A stretch of DNA of 64,000 nucleotides from CBDDFS01 sp965227255 (GTDB taxonomy: Bacteria > Bacteroidota > Bacteroidia > Flavobacteriales_E > Vicingaceae). The translations under genes were made by a program, and so were the position numbers. The notes below the pieces were generated by a model, which saw only the letters and a program-made list of their open reading frames with translations, searched no databases and was not told the origin of the DNA. Shown here piece after piece: positions 8,382 to 15,380 of the stretch; positions within the stretch are counted from its first letter, which is position 1, and each line of letters starts with the position of its first letter. The stretch spans positions 1,054,001 through 1,118,000 of the forward strand of contig CBDDFS010000002.1 of the NCBI GenBank assembly GCA_965227255.1, read 5' to 3'.

Positions 8382-9146
8382 TCAAATTTCAATATCTATC
8401 CCTAAAGGACAGTGATCCGAACCCATTACATCTCCGTAGATGTTGGCAGATTTCAAATTGTCCTTCAGGTCCTGACTGATCATGAAGTAATCAATTCTCC
8501 AGCCTACGTTTCTGGCCCGTGCTCCGAACCTCATATTCCAAAAGGTATAGGCAACTTCATCAGGATGGAGGGACCGAAAAGTGTCTATAAATCCTGCCTT
8601 GTGAAAATTGTCCATGCCGTCGATTTCAACCTGAGTATAACCTGACGTCTTGTTGTAATTCTCCTTCGGACGTGCAAGATCTATTTCTTTATGAGATACG
8701 TTGAAATCTCCACCAATGATGACAGGTTTTTTCTTCATTAAGTCGGCGTTGAATTTCAGAAAATCCCGGTCCCAGGTTTTTCTGTAATCCAACCTTTTCA
8801 TTCCGCTTCCGCTATTGGGAACATAGACGTTTACCAGATAAAACTTTTCAAATTCAAGACAAACCACTCTTCCCTCTGAGTCATGCTCATCAAATCCAAT
8901 CTTATAGATTTCTTCTATTGCTTTTTCTTTCGAGAAGATTGCCGTGCCTGAATAACCCTTCTTTTCTGCTTCGTTGGCATAGATATTGTAATCCTCGAAT
9001 TTTGAACCAATATCTTTAACTATTTCAACCGTTGCTTTGGTTTCCTGGAAGATTAAGATATCGGCATCAAAGGATTTAATGAAGCCATCAAAATCTTTGT
9101 TTAGCTGAGCTCTGATCCCATTTACATTCCAGGAGATTATCTTCAT
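8382..9146 (-). CDS. xth: Exodeoxyribonuclease III / AP endonuclease
   Basis: A 254-residue exonuclease-endonuclease-phosphatase fold enzyme of base-excision repair. The active-site blocks are present: WNVNGIRA at the N-terminus, FQETKA with the metal-binding Glu, GGDFNVSHKEIDLARP with Asp and Asn, and the C-terminal GSDHCPLGIDI with the catalytic Asp-His. Length is normal for the ExoA/XthA group. Its ATG overlaps the fabD stop (TAATG on the minus strand), so the two are probably co-translated. Confidence 0.95.
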   Translation of the reverse strand: MKIISWNVNGIRAQLNKDFDGFIKSFDADILIFQETKATVEIVKDIGSKFEDYNIYANEAEKKGYSGTAIFSKEKAIEEIYKIGFDEHDSEGRVVCLEFEKFYLVNVYVPNSGSGMKRLDYRKTWDRDFLKFNADLMKKKPVIIGGDFNVSHKEIDLARPKENYNKTSGYTQVEIDGMDNFHKAGFIDTFRSLHPDEVAYTFWNMRFGARARNVGWRIDYFMISQDLKDNLKSANIYGDVMGSDHCPLGIDIEI

Positions 9147-10027
9147 TAGATTGCGGCGCTTTCAGTTTGCATTTGGCGATCAACCTTTTTAACCAATCCT
9201 TGCAGCACTTTACCCGGACCAACTTCAGTAAATGAAGTGGCACCGTCTCGGATCATGGCTTGCATTGTTTGAGTCCATCGAACTGGAGCCGTAAGCTGTG
9301 CGATCAGATTTTTCTTGATCTCTTCCGGATCTGTAACCGCTTCTGACGTCACGTTTTGATAAACAGGACAAGCGGGATTATTGAATGTTGTCGCATTGAT
9401 TGCTTCTTCCAATTCAGCACGCGCCGGCTCCATTAGAGGAGAGTGAAAAGCACCTCCAACCGGAAGCATGAGGGCTCTTTTAGCACCTTTTTCCGTAAGG
9501 GCATTGCAGGCCGCCTGAACGGCTTCATTTGATCCCGATATAACAAGTTGTCCCGGACAATTGTAATTTGCCGCCACAACTACACCGTCGATCTCAGCAC
9601 AAGTATCTTCAACTACCTTGTCCTCCAATCCAAGAATTGCTGCCATGGTAGACGGATTCATCTCACAAGCCTTTTGCATTGCGTTGGCTCTTTTTGAGAC
9701 CAGAGTCAGGCCATCTTCAAAGCTCAATGTTCCATTCGCAACAAGGGCTGACAATTCTCCCAAAGAATGTCCAGCCACCATATCCGGATTGAAATCTTCA
9801 ACGCATTTAGAAAGGATGACAGAATGAAGGAAGATTGCAGGCTGCGTTACTTTGGTTTGCTTCAATTCTTCATCACTTCCCTCAAACATGATGTTTGTGA
9901 TGTTGAAACCAAGAATATCATTGGCCTTATCAAAAAGCTCTTTTGCTGTTGAATTAGAATCGTAAAGATCTTTGCCCATACCAGAGAATTGTGATCCCTG
10001 GCCGGGAAATACATATGCCTTTTTCAT
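9146..10027 (-). CDS. fabD: Malonyl-CoA:ACP transacylase
   Basis: A 293-residue acyltransferase that loads malonyl groups onto acyl carrier protein for fatty-acid synthesis. It begins AYVFPGQGSQFSGMG and has the nucleophile elbow AGHSLGELSAL with the catalytic Ser. The distal catalytic His is in GGAFHSPLM, and EVGPGKVLQGLVKK is near the C-terminus. It sits 11 nt after the BI-1 gene in a minus-strand operon, away from other fab genes. Confidence 0.95.
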   Translation of the reverse strand: MKKAYVFPGQGSQFSGMGKDLYDSNSTAKELFDKANDILGFNITNIMFEGSDEELKQTKVTQPAIFLHSVILSKCVEDFNPDMVAGHSLGELSALVANGTLSFEDGLTLVSKRANAMQKACEMNPSTMAAILGLEDKVVEDTCAEIDGVVVAANYNCPGQLVISGSNEAVQAACNALTEKGAKRALMLPVGGAFHSPLMEPARAELEEAINATTFNNPACPVYQNVTSEAVTDPEEIKKNLIAQLTAPVRWTQTMQAMIRDGATSFTEVGPGKVLQGLVKKVDRQMQTESAAI

Positions 10028-10038
10028 GAATCAAATAA

Positions 10039-10758
10039 TTATCTTCTGTCTCCGAAAAATCTGAGTAACAGAAGGAATAAGTTTATAAAATCTAGGTAAA
10101 GGTTTAATGCTCCAATGATGGCCAGCTTGTTCGAAGTTTCGCTGCCATATTCAATTCCTGCACCAATTCTTTTTAATTTTTGTACGTCATAGGCTGTAAG
10201 TCCTGTAAATACCAAAACTCCAATAGCACTGATTGCGAAGTCAAGCAATGAACTTCCAATAAACCAATTCACGATGCCTGCAATGATAATACCGATCAAT
10301 GCCATGTACAGAAGATTGCCGAGTTTGGTAAGGTCAGTCTTAGTGGTGTAACCCAATAAAGCCATGGCACCGAAGGTCAGTGCAGTTATTCCAAATGTTG
10401 AGTAGATAGATGCTTCAGTAAAGCTGTAAAAAATAAAACTCAAACTCATTCCCATCAACACGGAATAGGCCACAAACATGAGTAATAGTGCCATTGATGA
10501 TAAGCGTTGCCAGCCAAATGACATGACCAGAACAAAGGCAAAGGGTGCAAACATTACTACATAGCCCAGACCGGTGAATCCTGTTTCTAAATTGAAGAGA
10601 ATTTCACTCATGGCTATGTTGGTTCCAAACCAGTATGCCATAACACCGGTAATTGCCAAAGCGGCAAACATGTAAGTAAATACGTTGTAGAGAAAACTTC
10701 TTTCAAGTGTTCCTACATATTGTTGTCCGTCTTTAATGACTGTTACTTGTTCACTCAT
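10039..10758 (-). CDS. Bax inhibitor-1 / YccA-family membrane protein
   Basis: A 239-residue integral membrane protein with about seven hydrophobic segments, starting after a soluble stretch of about 25 residues (VIKDGQQYVGTLERSFLYNVFTY is split by the first helix boundary). The C-terminal GLTAYDVQKLKRIG and NLYLDFINLFLLLLRFFGDRR are hallmarks of the BI-1/YccA (TMBIM) family. Members are pH-sensitive calcium-leak channels or protease regulators; the bacterial role here is unknown. It is the first gene of the BI-1/fabD/xth/SnoaL-like run. Confidence 0.93.
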   Translation of the reverse strand: MSEQVTVIKDGQQYVGTLERSFLYNVFTYMFAALAITGVMAYWFGTNIAMSEILFNLETGFTGLGYVVMFAPFAFVLVMSFGWQRLSSMALLLMFVAYSVLMGMSLSFIFYSFTEASIYSTFGITALTFGAMALLGYTTKTDLTKLGNLLYMALIGIIIAGIVNWFIGSSLLDFAISAIGVLVFTGLTAYDVQKLKRIGAGIEYGSETSNKLAIIGALNLYLDFINLFLLLLRFFGDRR

Positions 10759-10878
10759 TTCTTAATATTTAGTAATTCTTGTTTGATATATCTTATCCAA
10801 AATCGTGCCAAATCTAACGAATTCGAAATCTGACAGTCCCGAATTAACAGCTTTTAACAGATCCCGACTTTAGTCAAA

Positions 10879-11517
10879 TTAATGCAGATCATTTGAAATC
10901 AGACTGATAAATTCTTTTCTGGTCGAATCTTTGAGGAATTCTCCGGTAAAAGATGATGTGGTTGTGACCGAATTTTGTTTTTGCACACCTCTGATTTGCA
11001 TGCACATGTGCTGTGCTTCAATAACCACAGCCACTCCCAGGGGCTTCAACGTATCATGAATGCAAGTTTTTATCTGATCTGTCAGCCTCTCCTGAACCTG
11101 AAGTCTTCTGGCGAATGCATCCGCAACTCTGGGGATTTTACTCAATCCAACAATCCATCCATTAGGGATGTATGCGATATGTGCCTTTCCAAAGAAGGGT
11201 AACATATGATGCTCACACATGGAATAGATTTCAATGTCTTTGATCACGACCATTTGTTTATGGTCTTCGTTGAACATGGCAGATTTCAACAGCTCTGCTG
11301 CATCAATGTCGTAACCATGGGTGAGAAATTGCATTGCTCTCGCAATTCTCTCAGGCGTTTTTGTCAAACCTTCTCTTTCCGGTTCGGGTTCAATGACCTC
11401 AATGATCTTCTTATAATGATCTGCAATGAAGTCAGTCGTTTCTTCATTGTAATTTTCCTTGTGCTCGTATCGCTCTATGCCGGTGCTGAACACGTCGTCA
11501 TCATACTTATTTGCCAT
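10879..11517 (-). CDS. folE: GTP cyclohydrolase I
   Basis: A 212-residue type IA GTP cyclohydrolase that converts GTP to 7,8-dihydroneopterin triphosphate. The zinc ligands are visible as Cys101 and His104 in SMCEHHMLPFFG and Cys172 in QHMCMQIRGV. The active-site segment GLSKIPRVADAFARRLQVQE is intact. It overlaps the upstream pterin-synthase gene by 11 nt, so the pair is an operon in which FolE supplies the substrate of its partner. Confidence 0.95.
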   Translation of the reverse strand: MANKYDDDVFSTGIERYEHKENYNEETTDFIADHYKKIIEVIEPEPEREGLTKTPERIARAMQFLTHGYDIDAAELLKSAMFNEDHKQMVVIKDIEIYSMCEHHMLPFFGKAHIAYIPNGWIVGLSKIPRVADAFARRLQVQERLTDQIKTCIHDTLKPLGVAVVIEAQHMCMQIRGVQKQNSVTTTSSFTGEFLKDSTRKEFISLISNDLH

Positions 11518-11920
11518 AATACTCCACGTAATTATTCTCGGTCTCCTGCAACTTTATACAATGCAGAGAACATCCTAATTTATCAATTTCCGGCTGAATT
11601 TGTTCCCAAATAGCGATGGCCAGGTTTTCTGTAGAAGTGAGCTTTCCTTTCATAAACTCAACATCCAGGTTAAGATTTTTATGGTCCACTTGCTTTATCA
11701 CTCTCTCTTTTACAATTCTTCCTACCTCACTTAGGTTAGCAACAAATCCGGTCTCCGAACTCGGTTCACCTTTAACCGTTACCCACAGGTCGTAATTATG
11801 ACCATGCCAGTTTGGATTTGAACATTTTCCAAAGGTTTCTGCATTTTGTTCTGCCGACCATTCTTCTCTGGTCAACTTGTGTGCTGCACTGAATCTTTCT
11901 CTGCGCGTAATGTGTACCAT
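11507..11920 (-). CDS. 6-pyruvoyl-tetrahydropterin synthase / QueD family, PTPS-II-type motif
   Basis: A 137-residue T-fold enzyme. The zinc ligands are His14 (FSAAHKL), His39 and His41 (WHGHNYDL), and the catalytic Cys is Cys33. The C-x5-HGH spacing is that of true pyruvoyl-tetrahydropterin synthases; QueD enzymes have C-x3-HGH. The C-terminal CIKLQETENNYVEYYG holds the Glu that anchors the pterin. It precedes and overlaps folE. The most likely product is 6-pyruvoyl-tetrahydropterin for biopterin-type cofactors, with queuosine precursor as the alternative. Confidence 0.88.
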   Translation of the reverse strand: MVHITRRERFSAAHKLTREEWSAEQNAETFGKCSNPNWHGHNYDLWVTVKGEPSSETGFVANLSEVGRIVKERVIKQVDHKNLNLDVEFMKGKLTSTENLAIAIWEQIQPEIDKLGCSLHCIKLQETENNYVEYYGK

Positions 11921-11937
11921 TCCTTAAAATTGGGCTA

Positions 11938-11945
11938 CAAAGATA
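11938..11945 (-). promoter_or_regulatory. Candidate -7 element for the PTPS-folE operon
   Basis: The minus strand reads TATCTTTG here, an exact match to the Bacteroidota -7 consensus TAnnTTTG, 17 nt upstream of the start at 11920. No clear TTG -33 element is seen, so this is a partial match. Confidence 0.4.
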
Positions 11946-12064
11946 GCTAAATGGTGAATAGAAAAGAGAAGAGAACAATTCCGAAAAAAGGTGTGAAAAT
12001 CTTTGGTTATCGACCTGGGAATAAAACATTAACCAATTTTTATGAATTATATAAAAAATATAAA

Positions 12065-12080
12065 TTATCATATATGATAA
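12065..12080. promoter_or_regulatory. Perfect 16-bp palindrome upstream of icd, candidate operator
   Basis: TTATCATATATGATAA is a perfect inverted repeat 30 nt upstream of the icd ATG at 12111, in the space between divergent icd and the PTPS gene. Its symmetry and place fit a dimeric repressor or activator site. The weak -7-like TTTCTTTG at 12089-12096 lies just downstream, so binding could block the promoter. Confidence 0.4.
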
Positions 12081-12110
12081 GTATTGATTTTCTTTGTAAA
12101 AAAATTAGTG

Positions 12111-13544
12111 ATGCAAAAAGTAACATTCGCAAAGGGAGATGGCATTGGCCCGGAGATCATGAATGCCACCATGAGAATTTTAGAGGCGGCTAATGCCAGG
12201 ATCGAATGGGAAGAGATACAAGTTGGTGAGAAAGTATATTTATCCGGAAATACAAGTGGAATTGAGAAGTCGGCATGGGAAAGCATACGACGCAACAAAA
12301 TATTTCTGAAATCTCCAATAACCACACCCCAGGGTGGTGGGTACAAGAGTCTAAACGTTACGATGAGAAAAACGCTTGGCCTTTATGCCAATGTTCGACC
12401 TTGCAATAGTTTTCATCCTTTTGTCAAAACAAAGCATCCGGATATGGATGTGGTCATCATAAGGGAGAATGAAGAGGACCTTTATGCGGGGATTGAGCAT
12501 CAGCAGACAGATGAAGTGGTGCAGTGTCTGAAATTGATCACGAGGCCGGGTTGTGAGAAAATCATAAGATACGCTTTCGAATATGCTAAACTCTACAACA
12601 GAAAGAAGGTGAGTTGTTTTACAAAAGATAATATCATGAAGCATACAGATGGTTTATTTCATAAGGTCTTCAAAGAGATTGCCGTAGAATACCCGGAAAT
12701 AGAGTCTGAAAACTGGATCATCGATATCGGAGCCGCACGTTTGGCAGATACACCGGAAATGTTCGATGTTGTGGTCATGCCAAACCTATATGGCGATGTG
12801 GTTTCGGATATTACAGCTCAGATTTCTGGATCTGTTGGACTGGCCGGATCGAGCAATATAGGTGAATCATGCTCAATGTTCGAAGCCATTCATGGATCAG
12901 CTCCGGATATAGCCGGTCAGGACATTGCCAACCCATCCGGTCTGTTAAGAGGTGCTGTTATGATGTTGAATCACATCGGACAGCAGGATGTAGCGGAAAA
13001 TGTGATCAATGCCTGGGCTTGCACCATTGAGGATGGTATCCATACCGCAGACATATACAAAGAAAATATAAGCCAGGAGAAAGTGGGAACACAGGCCTTT
13101 GCTGATGCCGTGATCGAAAGATTGGGCAGGCGACCTAAGTCAATAAAAGCGGCTTCATTCAGCAAACATGTCAAACTCAACCTTCCGCAATACACTCGTA
13201 AACCTAAAGCGAATAAAGTGTTGAAAGGGGTAGACATTTTTGTTGACTGGGATGGGAAAAAAGCCGGTGAACTTGCCGAACGCCTGAAGAACCTTGAAAG
13301 CGACATCAAACTAAGTATGATCACCAACAGAGGGGTTAAAGTCTGGCCCGAAGGTTTTGAAGAGACTTTTTGCACGGATCATTGGAGATGCAGGTTTGAA
13401 GTTGAAAATGGTCATCCGGCGAATAAAGAAAGCATTCCTGAAGCATTGAAGAAAGCTTTGGAAGAAGGGATTGACGTGATCAAAACCGAGAATTTATATG
13501 AGTTCGACGGTGAAAGAGGATATTCTTTAGGACAGGGTCAATAG
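12111..13544 (+). CDS. icd: Isocitrate dehydrogenase (long form, isocitrate/isopropylmalate dehydrogenase family)
   Basis: 477 residues from the ATG at 12111; a TTG at 12084 would add nine unlikely residues. The beta-decarboxylating core covers about residues 1-340, with GDGIGPEIM, the substrate Arg cluster in RKTLGLYANVRP, and RENEEDLYAGIEH. It also has the metal-binding VVMPNLYGDVVSDI and the nucleotide loop HGSAPDIAGQDIANPSG. A further domain of about 110 residues (VDIFVDWDGKKAGELAERL onward) follows, as in the long Thermus-type isocitrate dehydrogenases. It oxidises isocitrate to 2-oxoglutarate in the TCA cycle; cofactor specificity was not read. Confidence 0.88.
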   Translation: MQKVTFAKGDGIGPEIMNATMRILEAANARIEWEEIQVGEKVYLSGNTSGIEKSAWESIRRNKIFLKSPITTPQGGGYKSLNVTMRKTLGLYANVRPCNSFHPFVKTKHPDMDVVIIRENEEDLYAGIEHQQTDEVVQCLKLITRPGCEKIIRYAFEYAKLYNRKKVSCFTKDNIMKHTDGLFHKVFKEIAVEYPEIESENWIIDIGAARLADTPEMFDVVVMPNLYGDVVSDITAQISGSVGLAGSSNIGESCSMFEAIHGSAPDIAGQDIANPSGLLRGAVMMLNHIGQQDVAENVINAWACTIEDGIHTADIYKENISQEKVGTQAFADAVIERLGRRPKSIKAASFSKHVKLNLPQYTRKPKANKVLKGVDIFVDWDGKKAGELAERLKNLESDIKLSMITNRGVKVWPEGFEETFCTDHWRCRFEVENGHPANKESIPEALKKALEEGIDVIKTENLYEFDGERGYSLGQGQ

Positions 13545-13620
13545 TTCGTAAAGCTCATTGAGCTCCAAATTATTGAATTAGATACCTGTTTTGAAAATGT
13601 TTTTCTTTCCGAATTGTCTC

Positions 13621-14136
13621 CTAATCGGATTTATCTAGAGTTGAAAGGCTTTTCAGGAATTCTGGTGCCACGATTTCGGCGAGTTCTTCCGTGGTGTCCA
13701 TTACTAGTGTGATTCCCATGCCGTTTCGAATTCCGTGAACCAGATATATTCTATGCACTAATCCGCGATCTTCATATGTTCCCCGGTAACCGATTCCATT
13801 CTTGAATTTAATGGTGCCATCTTCATGAGAGAACATGCTTACAACATCAAAAGGAACCTTTGTTCTTTTAATCCATGAGAACTGAACTATATCCATAGTC
13901 GAATCCACCGGTTCAAGTATGAATGAAATCTGTGGATCTATTTTGCGCCCAGCAGAGTCAAGAATATAATCTCTGCGCCATGTATAGACAGTAACAGAAT
14001 TCTGAGTCTGCTTGCCCATGAAATTCCAGTGTTCATTGGGCAATTCCATTTTGAGCTTGGCTTCTTCAATGATCACTTCTTGTGAGAAGGCACAAAAGTT
14101 TAATAACAAAAGAGCAAAGAGCAGAATGGCCTTCAT
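13621..14136 (-). CDS. Secreted protein of unknown function
   Basis: 171 residues with a clear signal peptide (KAILLFALLLLNFCAFSQ). The mature protein is mostly beta-rich: LKMELPNEHWNFMGKQ, TVYTWRRDYILDSAGR, ISFILEPVDS, GIGYRGTYEDRGLVHRIYL. It ends with a helix near AEIVAPEFLKSL. The pattern is reminiscent of small PsbP-like or lipocalin-like periplasmic proteins, but I do not recognise a family. It is convergent with icd, across a 76-nt spacer with a small AGCTC-ATT-GAGCT hairpin at 13553-13565. Confidence 0.7.
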   Translation of the reverse strand: MKAILLFALLLLNFCAFSQEVIIEEAKLKMELPNEHWNFMGKQTQNSVTVYTWRRDYILDSAGRKIDPQISFILEPVDSTMDIVQFSWIKRTKVPFDVVSMFSHEDGTIKFKNGIGYRGTYEDRGLVHRIYLVHGIRNGMGITLVMDTTEELAEIVAPEFLKSLSTLDKSD

Positions 14137-14207
14137 ATTGAAGCGAATGTAATCAAATTGAATAACCGGCGAAGAAGCTGAGGTTATAAAGGTGGTGTTA
14201 TATACAG

Positions 14208-14624
14208 TTATTGCCTTAGTTCAACGTATATTGGAAGGTTGAAGGGGATATTGGCATTTTTACCATCGATTTTTCCTGGCTTCCATTTAGGAAACATTCC
14301 AATTACACGTAATGCTTCATTGTTCGAAACATGACAATCCCCTTTTAGTATCTCAGGATCTATTACACTTCCCAATGAGTCTATTGTAAAACCAACCACA
14401 ATTTTTTCCTCAGGTAAACACTCAGAATCTTTTGAGATGCTGAAGTTTGATTTTACGAATAAATAAAGGCTATCTACGCCATCAGGATATTCGGGATACT
14501 CATCAATATGTGCAATTGCAGAATCGATGCAGACTGGTACGAAGGGAATCGCTTTTCTTTGGGAAAAGGCCGCCAAAGGAAGCACCAAAGAAACAAAAAG
14601 AAAGCCCTTTTTCAATAATTGCAT
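14208..14624 (-). CDS. Secreted protein with a TonB C-terminal-like domain
   Basis: 138 residues with a signal peptide (KKGFLFVSLVLPLAAFSQ). The segments YPDGVDSLYLFVKSNF, VVGFTIDSLGSVIDPEIL, NNEALRVIGMFPKWKPGK and IPFNLPIYVEL match the pattern of the TonB C-terminal domain as it occurs in many Bacteroidota proteins. There is no membrane anchor or proline-rich spanner, so it cannot act as a classical energy transducer. Function unknown. It lies 71 nt upstream, on the minus strand, of another small secreted protein. Confidence 0.75.
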   Translation of the reverse strand: MQLLKKGFLFVSLVLPLAAFSQRKAIPFVPVCIDSAIAHIDEYPEYPDGVDSLYLFVKSNFSISKDSECLPEEKIVVGFTIDSLGSVIDPEILKGDCHVSNNEALRVIGMFPKWKPGKIDGKNANIPFNLPIYVELRQ

Positions 14625-14676
14625 TTAACGCTCACGGCCCTACCTGCTGGCAGACAGCTAACTACTGCAGCATGTT

Positions 14677-14716
14677 ATTAGTCTGAGGACTAAGATACTA
14701 CATAATGGTTATTCGG
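14677..14716. repeat. Spacer repeat copy A, upstream of a TonB_C-like gene
   Basis: About 40 nt, beginning ATTAGTCTGAGGACTAAGAT and ending ATTCGG. It matches 15232-15271 at roughly four bases in five, in the same orientation. The two copies bracket the SnoaL-like gene at 14794-15192. Confidence 0.6.
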
Positions 14717-14754
14717 TTGGCCAAATCACCAGATAACAAAATCACCGAACAACC
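14707..14754. repeat. 8-bp-period array
   Basis: Six consecutive octamers: GGTTATTC, GGTTGGCC, AAATCACC, AGATAACA, AAATCACC, GAACAACC. The first and last units are near reverse complements, so the array can fold back. A related array lies at 15262-15355. Confidence 0.6.
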
Positions 14755-14793
14755 GTTCAAGAAACTATGGCTATTAGGTGGAGTAGTGTAATG

Positions 14794-15192
14794 CTAATTA
14801 ATTATACCAACTTTTTTATAGAACTCCTCTAGCTTTGATTTTTCATTTAAATCTTCAATGTGTGTGATTTTAATGATCTTGTTTTCTCGAAATGAAAGTT
14901 TTTGTTTGCATCGATGGGTATGCTGAAGACTTTTATGAGTCAAGTAATCGGTAAAATGAACATAGTACTCGTTGTTACCAATATTTTCAACAGTAGATTC
15001 GCCCCATTTTAATTGATCAAGTTTTTTGCGACCTTCAATCATATTGTCTTCATATGATTTTACGATTTCAGCAGGACCAACTAGTTTATCATTGCCAATA
15101 ATATATTCGCAATCTACTGCTAAGAAAGACTCAGCTAATTTGAAATCATCCTTATCCAATGACTTACCAAATTCTTTGGCGATTTGCATCAT
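14794..15192 (-). CDS. SnoaL/NTF2-like domain protein (cytoplasmic)
   Basis: 132 residues, no signal peptide. The helical start KEFGKSLDKDDFKLAESFLAVD, the DCEYIIGNDKLVGPAEIVKSYEDN segment and a C-terminal beta-sheet (YYVHFTDYLTHKS, HRCKQKLSFRENKIIKITHIED) fit the nuclear-transport-factor-2/SnoaL-like fold. That fold serves as small-molecule isomerases, dehydratases or ligand binders, and no active site can be named. The gene stands alone between two repeat-rich spacers. Met1 and Met2 are both possible starts. Confidence 0.72.
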   Translation of the reverse strand: MMQIAKEFGKSLDKDDFKLAESFLAVDCEYIIGNDKLVGPAEIVKSYEDNMIEGRKKLDQLKWGESTVENIGNNEYYVHFTDYLTHKSLQHTHRCKQKLSFRENKIIKITHIEDLNEKSKLEEFYKKVGIIN

Positions 15193-15231
15193 GTTTCTGT
15201 AAATAATTGCACCGAGCGCTTCTCAGCGTAA

Positions 15232-15271
15232 ATTAGTTTGAGAACCAAGATACTTAATATTGGTAATTCGG
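15232..15271. repeat. Spacer repeat copy B
   Basis: Begins ATTAGTTTGAGAACCAAGAT and corresponds to 14677-14716 in direct orientation. It runs directly into the GC-rich palindromic element at 15271. Confidence 0.6.
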
Positions 15272-15355
15272 CCCGCCCGGACGAAAGTCCGTTTGGACGG
15301 GTTAATCGATTATTTGGTGATAAGATCGGTCGAATAACCAAATCACCATTTAATA
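15262..15355. repeat. 8-bp-period array interrupted by a GC-rich element
   Basis: The octamer GGTAATTC (15262-15269) is followed by the GC-rich element (15270-15307). The array then continues with GATTATTT, GGTGATAA, GATCGGTC, GAATAACC, AAATCACC and ATTTAATA. The unit AAATCACC is shared with the array at 14707. Confidence 0.55.
15271..15307. repeat. GC-rich palindromic element, copy 1
   Basis: 37 nt that match 16584-16620 except at two positions, in the same orientation. The core reads CGGACG-AA-aGTCCG-TT-tGGACG, an A-A'-A arrangement in which either of two hairpins can form. It lies 74 nt before hldD. Confidence 0.75.
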
Positions 15356-15357
15356 AT

Positions 15358-15365
15358 TAATTTTG
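15358..15365 (+). promoter_or_regulatory. Candidate -7 element for hldD
   Basis: TAATTTTG matches the Bacteroidota TAnnTTTG element and ends 15 nt before the hldD ATG. No TTG -33 element at the usual spacing was seen. Confidence 0.4.
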
Positions 15366-15380
15366 CGCAAAACGTAAAGC

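Noticed and set aside
10784..10808. Sigma-54-like promoter upstream of the BI-1 gene
   Set aside because: The minus strand has TTGGCACG at the -24 position, but the -12 element reads TGGA in place of TTGC, losing the essential C.
12084..12110. Upstream TTG start for icd
   Set aside because: It adds nine residues (MIFFVKKLV) with no counterpart in the family; the ATG at 12111 begins directly with the conserved strand QKVTFAKGDGIG.
11951..12193. 80-residue open frame between PTPS and icd
   Set aside because: It covers the intergenic region and the start of icd in another frame; composition is Lys/Arg-rich without domain pattern, and it would span the palindrome.
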